A DNA stretch of 64,000 bases from the NCBI RefSeq assembly GCF_024699985.1, contig NZ_JAJONA010000002.1, positions 62,001 to 126,000 on the forward strand, in the 5' to 3' direction. The position numbers were made by a program, and so were the translations under genes. The first letter of the stretch is position 1. Each line of letters begins with the position of its first letter. The notes beneath the pieces are model-generated. The model was not told where the DNA came from. It did not search any database and saw nothing but the letters and a program-made list of their open reading frames with translations. Of the stretch, positions 56,771-64,000 are shown piece by piece. Origin of the DNA: Phenylobacterium sp. J367. GTDB lineage: Bacteria; Pseudomonadota; Alphaproteobacteria; Caulobacterales; Caulobacteraceae.

Positions 56771-57449
56771 CCTCTCGCTGGTCGTGGAGTCCGGAGAGGT
56801 CGTGGCCGTCCTGGGACCCTCCGGCTGCGGCAAGACCAGCCTCCTTCGCGTGGCGCTCGGACTGGATGCGCCGACGCGAGGGACGGTCTGGGCCGGCGCG
56901 ACGCGCCTGAGCGCGGACGGACAGGTCCTCGTGCCCCCTGAGCGCCGGCGCCTGGCGATGGTGTTCCAGGACCTCGCGCTATGGCCGCACCTGTCGGTCG
57001 AAGCCCACCTGCGCTTCGTGCTGAGCTCGGTAGGCGTGCCCAAGCGGGATCAGGAGGAGCGGATCATCCGGATGCTCGAGCAGGTGGAGCTCCAGGAGCG
57101 CGCCGCGGCGCACCCGGGCGAGCTCTCCGGCGGGGAACGCCAGCGGGTTGCGATCGCGCGCGCGCTCGTCACGGAACCGGCCGCGGTGCTGTTGGATGAA
57201 CCGCTATCGAACCTCGACCTCCGCCTCAGGCGAGAGCTGCTGGGCCTGTTGAAGGGTCTGTTCGCCCAACGCCGGATGACGGCGGTCTACGTGACCCATG
57301 ACATCCGCGAGGCGGTGGCTCTGGGCGACCGCATCGCGGTGATGAACGCCGGAGGCGTAGTGGCGGTAGGCGCAATTGATGCATTGCGAGGTTCGCCCGA
57401 GCCGCTCGTTCGGGAGTTGCTGGAAGGGCTTACGTGGTCAGGTCTGTGA
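56709..57449 (+). CDS. ABC transporter ATPase (FbpC-like)
   Basis: 246 aa. Walker A GPSGCGKTS, Q-loop MVFQDLALWPHLSV, signature LSGGERQRVAIARAL, Walker B AAVLLDEPLSNLDLR, H-loop YVTHDIREAVAL. No C-terminal TOBE domain. Intact. Completes the importer with the two genes before. Confidence 0.92.
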   Translation: MTTLRFDNVSLSFGSTPALSDLSLVVESGEVVAVLGPSGCGKTSLLRVALGLDAPTRGTVWAGATRLSADGQVLVPPERRRLAMVFQDLALWPHLSVEAHLRFVLSSVGVPKRDQEERIIRMLEQVELQERAAAHPGELSGGERQRVAIARALVTEPAAVLLDEPLSNLDLRLRRELLGLLKGLFAQRRMTAVYVTHDIREAVALGDRIAVMNAGGVVAVGAIDALRGSPEPLVRELLEGLTWSGL

Positions 57450-57774
57450 GATTCGCCGCCCCCGCCGCTGCGGGAGGCCACGCCCCTGGGTCGGGAATGG
57501 CCGAGCGGCCCCCTACTCGGTCAAGGCATGGAGCCCAGGCCGGAGGACATGCGTGTGGCAAGACTTCAATCGGACCGCCCGCGATGATACACCTCCCTGC
57601 GCGGGCCATGCGGGCGCCCCGCCCATAGACGGATGTCCGTCCAAGACCCGCTCCCCCAGGCCTCGTGCCCGGGCGTTTGGAGCGTGCGCGGATGGTCGGA
57701 CAGTCTTTTACCTATTCTTTCGAGCCGGGCGGACCGCCTGTCAGAATCCCAGTCGTTTTCGCAGGGGCGGGCGC
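57450..57774. other. intergenic region before chrA
   Basis: About 325 nt. Open frames continue through it, but none has ribosome site or domain. A separate promoter for chrA may lie here; no copy of the 17-nt box is present. Confidence 0.35.
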
Positions 57775-59005
57775 ATGACTGCGACAGTGGTGAGCGACGC
57801 CCCGTCGGCGGCCGAGCCGCAGCCGCCGGCGCTGACCTATTCTCAGCTTTTTCTGCGCTTCCTGCGTTTCGGCCTGATGGCCTGGGGCGGCCCTGTCGCC
57901 CAGATCGCGATGTTGCGGAAGGAACTGGTCGAAGAGGAGCGCTGGATCTCCAGCGATCGGTTCAACCGGCTGCTCGCGGTGATGCAGGTCTTGCCGGGAC
58001 CAGAGGCGCACGAGCTGTGCGTCCATCTCGGCATGCGCGCCAAGGGCCGGCTCGGCGGCATGCTGGCAGGGCTCGGCTTCATGCTGCCTGGCTTCCTGCT
58101 CATGCTGGCGCTGTCGTGGCTTTACTTCGCCATCGACCTCGCCGGGTCCGGCTCGGCGCCGCCTTCCTCGGCGTGCAGGTAGCCGTGATCGCCCTGATCG
58201 TCCGCGCCGTCCATCGCATCGGCGAGCACATCCTCGTCGACCGTTGGTTATGGGCCCTGGCCATCGGCTGTGGCCTCGCCGCCCTTCTTGGCGCGAGCTT
58301 CTGGATCACCCTGCCCGCAGCTGGCGTCATCTATGCCCTGGCCGCCTCAGGCCGCCGGTGGCTGGGGGTCATCGTCGCTGGCGTCGCCATCGCGGCCGCA
58401 GCCGCCGTCGTGGTGTGGGCTCCCGCGGCCCAGCCCGGCGCGACAGTTGCGGGACTCGCAGACCAGGCGCGCGCCGGGCCGCTGCTTCTGTTCCTGTCGG
58501 GGCTGAAGGCCGGCTTGCTGACCTTCGGCGGGCGCCTATACGGCGATCCCGTTCCTGCGCAACGATGCGGTCGGGCGCGGCTGGATGAGCGACGGCCAGT
58601 TCCTCGACGGGCTGGCGCTCTCGGGCGTGCTTCCGGCGCCGCTGATCATCTTCTCCACATTCGTGGGCTACGTGGCCGGAGGCCCCCTCGGGGCCGTCGC
58701 GATGACCGTCGGCATCTTCCTTCCTGCCTTCGCCTTCTCCCTCGTGCTGTACGATCGGCTCGAAGCCGTGCTCGAGGTGAAGGCGCTGCACGCTCTCTTG
58801 GAAGGGGTGGCCGCCGGCGTCGTGGGGCTTATCGCGGCCACGACGCTGCAACTGGCGCAAGCGACGGCCGGGCGCGTTCCTTCGCTCTGGCCGGCCGCGG
58901 CGATCTTCGCCGGCGCCTTTGGCCGTCCTCTATTTGTGGAAGAGCAAGCTCAACGTTGTGGTGATCGTTCTGGCGGCGGGTCTGGCGGGTTGGATCAGCT
59001 ACTAG
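57775..59005 (+). CDS. chrA: ChrA-family chromate transporter, three frameshifts
   Basis: About 410 aa, two CHR domains. Domain 1: FLRFLRFGLMAWGGPVAQIA, VMQVLPGPEAHELCVHLGMR. Domain 2: GLKAGLLTFGGAYTAIPFLR (joined across about 58540), FLDGLALSGVLPAPLIIFST, VGYVAGGPLGAVAM. Breaks at about 58150, 58540 and 58920. Exports chromate in characterised relatives. Confidence 0.85.
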
Positions 59006-59060
59006 CGCCTTCTGCCGTGCTGCTGGCGGCGCCGCCCGAGCGTGTGGGGGGTGTCGGCGC

Positions 59061-59806
59061 ATGACGAGCCCAACCTCGGTCCTTCTTGTGCGGGCGTGCG
59101 TCGCGCTCATGACGGCTGTCGCCGGCGCGCCCGCGAACGCGTACGCGTTCCCCGCCGTACCGCTCGACGGACGCCGGAACGGCTGATCCGCACGAGGTTG
59201 AGCTGCGCCTGGGTCTCGGCGAGGTCGAACGCGACTCGGGTCGCACTGAGGTGCTCAGTCCGCTGCTGCAGGCCAATCTCGGCCTACCGAATGGGTTCGA
59301 GCTGATCTCCGAGCTTGAGTACTCGCCACGCGGCGAGGGGCTGAAGGACGGAGCGCTTGGGGGCGAAATGGGCGGCGCCGGTGTCTGCCAGGCTCAGCAT
59401 CGGCGTGGAGATCCTGGCGCTGGCGCCGGTCAGCCGCTCGACCAGCGGCGTGGGCGTGGAGACCACGCTGCTCGCGACGTTGCGGATGGATGGCTACGAG
59501 CTGCACCTCAATGCGGGCGGCTTCCACGACCCGCGCGCCGGCCCGGCGGAGTCGGGATGGCGTGCGAGCGCGCTGAGCGAGTTTCCTCACGGTGATCAGC
59601 GGCTCGGAGTCGAGCTGTTCGGCAAGGATTCCAATCGCGGTCGGCCCGACGTGAGGGCCGGCGCAGGCTTGATCTACGACCTGGGAGGTTTCGACCTTCG
59701 GACCGGCGTCCACGTCGGCCTGACTCCGGCCGCTCCAGACGTCGGCCTGAACCTGTGGCTGACCACCAGTTCCCCTCCGGCAGTAAACAGGAGGCCCTAC
59801 GCATGA
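59061..59806 (+). CDS. secreted outer-membrane beta-barrel-like protein, frameshifted
   Basis: ATG 59061, signal peptide VALMTAVAGAPANAYAFP, then after a slip at about 59178 DPHEVELRLGLGEVERDSGR; further GLPNGFELISELEYSP, VGVETTLLATLRMDGYELHL and a final GLNLWLTTSSPP. Alternating hydrophobic strands suggest a small barrel, as in periplasmic or OM proteins next to ChrA. A second slip near 59370. About 248 aa. Confidence 0.6.
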
Positions 59807-59846
59807 GAACCCCAACACTCATTAATCCATCGAGGAGGAATTCAGG

Positions 59847-60529
59847 ATGTCGGACATCACCCCGGACCGCCGCGCCCTACTGGGCGCCGGCGCTTTCTGG
59901 CGGCGGGCATGAGCGCCGCCAGCGCCGCGGCCGCGCCGCCCAAGCCGCAGCCCAAACCCCTCGTATTCGATCCGACCGCCGTGCCCGGGCTCTCGGAGAA
60001 GCTGCTCCGCAGCCATTACGACAACAACTACACAGGCGCCTGACCCGCCTGGGCGTGATCGCCGCCGAGTTCGCGAGCCTGGATCCGGCGACGGCGCCGG
60101 GTTTCCGGGTTAACGGGCTGAAGCGTGAGGAGCTGATCGCCTGGAACTCCATGATTCTGCACGAGGTCTATTTCGCGGGCTTCGGGCCGGCGGAGCGGCC
60201 GAACGCGGCGCTCGCGCAGGCCATTGAACGCGATTTCGGCAGCCACGACCGTTGGGCGGCCGAGTTCTCGGGCATGGGCAAGGCGCTCGGCGGCGGCTCC
60301 GGCTGGGTGCTGCTCGCCTGGAGCCGCCGCGACGGGCGGCTGGTCAACACCTGGGCCGCCGACCACACCATGACGCTCGCCGACGGCGCCCCGCTGTTGG
60401 CGCTCGACATGTATGAGCACGCCTATCACATGGATTATGGCGCCCAAGGCCGCGGCCTACGTGGAGGCGTTCATGAAGGCGTTCTCCTGGCGGAACGCCA
60501 ACGAGGCCTTCCGTCGGGCATCGGCGTAA
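59847..60529 (+). CDS. exported Fe/Mn superoxide dismutase, frameshifted
   Basis: ATG 59847 after GAGGAGG. MSDITPDRRALLGAGAF with a Tat-like RR, then AAGMSAASAAAAPPK. Metal ligands: SHYDNNYTGA helix, NSMILHEVYFAGFG and DMYEHAYHMDYGAQ. End FMKAFSWRNANEAF. Breaks at about 59900, 60035 and 60445. In chromate operons a Fe-SOD (ChrC) follows ChrA, matching this order. Confidence 0.82.
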
Positions 60530-60656
60530 GCGGGGGCCTGGGCGCGAGCATTCCGCGCCCTCCCGCTGAGCGGCTGGGCGCGGCAGAGCGAATCCCGTGA
60601 TGGCCAGGAGCCGACTGCTCCGGTCTCCCTTGGCGGCCGTGTGGCGTCGGGTTCGG

Positions 60657-61719
60657 CTAACCCTGAGCTTTGGCGTTCTCCGGCGGCGCGATGGCTGGCA
60701 GGCAGAGCCGGAAAAAGCGCGCCGCCTCCGCAAGCCTCGCTCACGGTGATCGAGCCGTCGTGCGCTCGCGCGATCTCCGCCACGATCGCCAGCCCCAGCC
60801 CCGCGCCGGAGCTGCCCGCGCGTTGCGAGGGTGCGCGCCAGAAGCGGTCAAACACCATCTCGCGGTGCTCTGGCGCCACGCCCGGCCCGGCGTCCGCGAC
60901 CGAAACGGCGCCGTCGGTTTCGACGCGGACGACGACCTCCGTATCGGGCGGAGTGTGACCGATGGCGTTCTCGACGAGGTTGCGCAGCGCGTCGGCGAGG
61001 GCGTCGTGGTTCCCCTGGACCCAGACAGGCTCGTCGGGTGCCTCGAAGGCCAGGCTGCGGCCGGCCGCAGAGGCCCAGGGCGCCAGGTGCTCGACCACAT
61101 GCGCGGCGGTCCCCCGCAGGTCCAGGGGTCGGCGAACCATTGGCGGGCCGTCCAGGCGAGCGATGCCGAGAAGCTGCGCCACGATCCGGTTCATGCGCTG
61201 GGCGTCAAGCCGCAGCCGCGCGACCTCGGGAGTGTCCTGCAGATCGTCCAGGGCGGCGGTGAGGATGGCAAGCGGCGTGCGAAGCTCATGGGCGGCGTCG
61301 GCCGTGAACTGGCGCTGGACCTCGAAGCCGTGCTCCAGCCGCTCCAGGGCGCCGTTGATCGCCGCGACCAGCGGCGCGAGCTCGGAGGGAAGATCGTCCG
61401 TCGGAAGGCGCACGCCATTCACCCCCGGAGCGATCGACGCCGCTTGTTCGGACGCGGCGTGGACCGGCTTCAACGCAGTCCGAATGGTCCAGGCCGCCAC
61501 CGCAAGCACCAAGACCGCGAAGACCGGGAAGAACCAGGCGCCGTCGCCAAGCACCTCGGCGACGAACTCGTGAGCTAGGGCCTCGTTCGAGAGTTCCTCC
61601 GCCGCCTTATAGCTGGCGATAACCACGGCTAGAAGGCCGACGGCGAGGGTCGCAAGCAGCACGGCGGCCAGGCGAAGGACCAGACGCCCCTCGAGCGACT
61701 TACGCCAGGATGCGCGCAT
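60657..61719 (-). CDS. sensor histidine kinase, one frameshift near end
   Basis: ATG 61719, 353 aa. TM1 at 15-37 (LAAVLLATLAVGLLAVVIAS), TM2 at about 62-82, short HAMP-like linker, H box DAAHELRTPLAILTAALDDL, N box NLVENAIGHTPPD, G1 DAGPGVAPEHR, G2 GAGLGLAIVAEIARAH. QseC/PmrB-like. One T too many in the TTTTT at about 60711-60715; corrected end is RLCLPAIAPPENAKAQG. Confidence 0.87.
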
Positions 61720-61720
61720 G

Positions 61721-62394
61721 TCAGGCGCCCTTCCTGCAGGAAGTAGCCGATCCCACGGACTGTATGGATCGCACAGGTCGCGTTGGCGTCCGCCAGCTTG
61801 CGGCGGAGGTGGTGCACGTGCACGGGGATGGCGTTCGAGCCGAGCTCCTCGCCCATGCCGTACAGCTTCTCTTCGAGAACCACCTTCGGGACTACCCGGC
61901 CGAGGCGCCGCATCAGGTGCTCAAGAATGGCGAGCTCCTGCCGCGGCAAGGGAAGCACATGCTCGCCGACGCGAACATCGCGGCCGATGGTGTCGAGCGA
62001 GAGGTTGCCAGCCTCTAGCCGGACGCCGAGGCCCCGCCGGGGGGCGCAGCAGCGCCTTGAGCCGCGCCACCAGCTCGGCCATGGCGAACGGCTTGACCAG
62101 ATAGTCGTCGGCGCCGGCGTCGAGGCCGTTCACCCGGTCTTCGACGCTGTCCCGCGCCGTCAGCACGAGGACTGGCGGCCGCTTGGGCCGCTGCCTTAAC
62201 GTCTCCAGCAGGGCGAGGCCGTCCCCGTCCGGCAGTCCGAGGTCGAGCACGGCGGCGTCATAGGGCGTCGCCCGCAAGGTGGCCTCGGCGTCGCCGAGCG
62301 TTGGCACAGTGTCGACGACGAAGCCGGCGCGCTCAAGGCCGCCGGCGATCAGCTCCCGCATGCGGGGCTCGTCCTCGATCACCAGCAGGCGCAT
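61721..62394 (-). CDS. OmpR-family response regulator, frameshifted
   Basis: ATG 62394 (MRLLVIEDEPRMRELIAGG). Receiver with D in LDLGLPDGDGL and K in LVKPFAMAEL. One break at about 62030 between ALLRPPAG and the linker; winged helix with VPKVVLEEKLYGMGEELGSN, VHVHHLRRKLADA, TVRGIGYFLQEG. A slip at about 61730 hides the stop overlapping the kinase. QseB/PmrA-like, consistent with the box upstream. Confidence 0.87.
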
Positions 62395-62477
62395 GCCGCC
62401 TTGTTCCTTGCCTTCTGCGTCCGCCGCCACCCTGCGGCTGCATCTTTAGGGGCGAATTAAGAGCCCCGCCGCCCGGT

Positions 62478-62494
62478 TCTAAAACTGCCTTAAA
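62478..62494. promoter_or_regulatory. candidate response-regulator box, autoregulatory copy
   Basis: TCTAAAACTGCCTTAAA, identical to 51878-51894. 84 nt upstream of the response-regulator start. Confidence 0.65.
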
Positions 62495-62650
62495 GCTTGG
62501 CGTTCACCCACGCGCCGACGAGGGTGAAGGCAGCATGGCCGCGGGCGTTGAAGCAATCCCCCCGAAACGCATGGAAGTGGCCCGACGCGCGGCGCGTGGT
62601 CCTCCGGCGTTGCACTGGCCGTCAGGGGTGACCGCCTGCGCGGCCGTGAG

Positions 62651-62948
62651 CGCGTTCCAGAACGAGTGTGGCGGTCGGTCTAACTGAGCAATACATCAGG
62701 TGATCGAACGGGACGCGCTGTGCCTGGTTCCGGCCGCTCAATCGGCGCTCCGGGGAGCCAACGCGGCAGTCGTCGGGATCCTGACGGGGGCGCTCTACGA
62801 TCCCGTGTTCACCAGCGCCGTCACCGGCCCTGCGGATTTCGTGATCGCGGCGGCGGGTTTCGTCGCGCTCATCGCCTGGAAGGTGCCGCCGTGGCTCGTG
62901 GTCGTGGGAGTCACGGCCGCCGCTGTGATCACTTCCATGCTCAACTAG
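62651..62948 (+). pseudogene. 3' fragment of a second chromate transporter gene
   Basis: AAQSALRGANAAVVGILTGA then LYDPVFTSAV and WKVPPWLVVVGVTAAAV, the C-terminal end of ChrA domain 2. Only ~75 residues. Not a copy of the chrA at 57775, whose end differs. Confidence 0.7.
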
Positions 62949-62954
62949 GGCCCT

Positions 62955-63068
62955 GACTTGCACGGAGGCGAAGAGAATTCGGGTGTTGGGCCAGCGCTCG
63001 TGAACGAGGCGTGCAAGGCCCAGCCCATCAGGTCGCGTGCTCGCGTCGGTGAACAGCACCGCGATCAC
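62955..63068 (-). pseudogene. receiver-domain fragment
   Basis: IAVLFTDASTRPDGLGLARL, then VHERWPNTRILFASVQV: the beta3-alpha4 segment of a response-regulator receiver. Both ends missing. Confidence 0.5.
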
Positions 63069-63168
63069 GGGTCTTGGTCACTATGCACGCGAGAGCTTGG
63101 GCGGTCGCTGTAGTGAGAATCTCAGCGTCGGAGATATAGAGAGTGAGCAAAACCAACGCTCTGGAATC

Positions 63169-63537
63169 TCAGCAATTCAGCGCACCGACAATAAGCGCGG
63201 TTGGTCTGCCAGAGCGGTGACGGCGCATGCCGCTAGATCCAACCTGGGCGCAAAGCCCCGAGCTGGACTTTGAGCGTCGGCTGCTGCCCACCAAGATGCT
63301 GCGAACGATCTTCACGAGGCTTTCCGCGCGTTCCATCGGATCGCCAGCGAGCTGAGAGGGAAGAATCTGCGGTGCGGCGCTGGTCGAGAGCCGAACATTA
63401 AGGATCGTCTTCCCGGCTGCCCGGGCTTGGGCCACTAGGAAATAGTGGCTATCGACGACATCGATCTCGAAGGTCTGGCCGTTCACCTCAGCGACGGCGC
63501 GGGCGAGTAGTCTCAGCTTAGGACGTTCTTGGCGCAT
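63169..63537 (-). CDS. small hypothetical protein
   Basis: From ATG 63537 (MRQERPKLRLLARAVAEVNG). About 85 residues look foldable: TFEIDVVDSHYFLVAQARAA, GKTILNVRLSTSAAP, AESLVKIVRSILVG. The rest may be out of frame. Not recognised. Lies between gene fragments. Confidence 0.4.
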   Translation of the reverse strand: MRQERPKLRLLARAVAEVNGQTFEIDVVDSHYFLVAQARAAGKTILNVRLSTSAAPQILPSQLAGDPMERAESLVKIVRSILVGSSRRSKSSSGLCAQVGSSGMRRHRSGRPTALIVGALNC

Positions 63538-63684
63538 GGGCCACGATACTACAGGAGCGCGAGCCACAAAGGTGCGGTGGAAGCAGGTCGTTCTCCATCC
63601 GACGCGGGCGGTCCCGCTGGCGTTCCTGGCGGCGATCCTCGCCGGGACGGTGCTGCTGATGCTGCCGTTGGCGACCGCCGCGTC
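63536..63684 (+). pseudogene. TrkH N-terminal fragment
   Basis: KVRWKQVVLHPTRAVPLAFL, AAILAGTVLLMLPLATA is the first membrane helix of TrkH-type K+ transporters. It stops after ~45 residues and joins a copper-ATPase end. Confidence 0.6.
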
Positions 63685-63911
63685 TGGCGGCGATCACCCT
63701 GAGCCGGGCGGTCCTACGCAACATCCGCGAGAACCTCGTCTGGGCGTTTGACTACAACATCGTGCTGATCCCGGTCGCGGCGGGGCTGCTCTATCCGGTG
63801 TTCGGCCTTCTGCTGTCGCCGATGATCGCCGCAGGCGCCATGGCGCTGTCCAGCGTCAGCGTGCTCACCAACGCTCTTCGCCTGCGGCGCTTCCGCGCCG
63901 CGGCGGTCTAG
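63685..63911 (+). pseudogene. P1B copper ATPase C-terminal fragment (copA-like)
   Basis: LAAITLSRAVLRNIRENLVW, AFDYNIVLIPVAAGLLYPVF, SPMIAAGAMALSSVSVLTNA, then LRLRRFRAAAV stop. This is the CopA end with the M6-MSS motif. ~70 residues only, fused to the TrkH fragment. Confidence 0.78.
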
Positions 63912-63920
63912 GAGGCTTCC

Positions 63921-64000
63921 ATGAACATCGGTCAGGCGTCGAAGGCCTCAGGCGTCACCACCAAGATGATCCGTTACTACGACGAGATCGGTCTGGTTCA
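63921..64000 (+). CDS. MerR-family copper regulator (CueR/HmrR-like), 5' part
   Basis: ATG 63921 with GGAGGC. MNIGQASKASGVTTKMIRYY, then DEIGLV: MerR HTH start, CueR-like. Runs off the window. Its place behind a copA remnant fits a copper operon. Confidence 0.8.
   Translation, partial: MNIGQASKASGVTTKMIRYYDEIGLV

Overview
The window is GC-rich and densely packed. Gene content points to an alphaproteobacterium, and I lean towards Caulobacterales, although the family is not proven: there are many universal stress proteins (USPs), a group-2-like Mrp antiporter, small YdcH/DUF465-like ORFs, and repA and trbL remnants. No rRNA, tRNA or CRISPR array was seen. Roughly half of the larger genes carry one or more single-base frameshifts, mostly in G or C runs of 4-7 bases, with conserved protein continuing in the next frame. 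Uncorrected long-read sequence error is the simplest explanation, so I report these as single genes and give the break.

Layout. 1-3.8 kb is a defence locus: a GIY-YIG restriction enzyme, a C5 methyltransferase and a small RHH-like protein on the minus strand, with a Shedu-type nuclease (DUF4263) on the plus strand. 4.0-6.3 kb holds a TFIIB-zinc-ribbon protein, a PKHD dioxygenase and a USP. 6.3-26.9 kb is an old tandem duplication of a membrane, energy and inorganic-carbon stress block. The order PLD, USP, small membrane protein, orphan histidine kinase is followed by a module of terB1, a 62-aa protein, LysR/SbtA (divergent), a 99-aa protein, terB2 and usp. This order occurs twice (6.3-16.9 and 18.2-26.9 kb), and an IS3-family element sits exactly at the joint. 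27.2-36.7 kb has a DUF465-like ORF with TerC, a CaCA exchanger and an eight-gene Mrp cluster with three antiporter-like subunits. 36.7-41.4 kb has TauE/SafE, an XRE-like regulator, a lipid kinase, BI-1/YbhL and a USP. 41.5-43.0 kb is debris (lytic transglycosylase, trbL, repA and usp remnants). 43.3-46.1 kb is a BicA-like SulP transporter with a beta-carbonic anhydrase. 46.1-51.8 kb has a USP, a DUF1269 protein, a CorA-type channel and an ATP-grasp-like protein. 52.0-62.4 kb is a chr-like operon (DUF1259, Rap1a-like, lipoprotein, iron-type ABC importer, ChrA, outer-membrane protein, Fe/Mn SOD) facing its likely two-component system. 62.6-63.9 kb is a row of gene fragments, followed by the start of a cueR-like MerR gene.

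How it fits together. The strongest unexplained signal is a structured leader-like element found eight times (12.8, 15.7, 22.2, 25.1, 27.2, 40.2, 46.1 and 48.9 kb). Its core is GGGCCCCTCTG, then a variable hairpin with compensatory changes, then GATGTC, all inside an outer stem. Every copy lies about 10-90 nt upstream of an ORF. The putative regulon contains both terB genes' neighbourhoods, TerC, BI-1, a SulP transporter next to a carbonic anhydrase, and several tiny helical proteins. Three copies share one architecture: leader, DUF465-like mini-ORF, membrane-protein gene (a GC hairpin separates the last two in two of the three). Together with SbtA, BicA/CA and Mrp this suggests control by alkaline, bicarbonate or cation stress. 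That physiological reading is inference.
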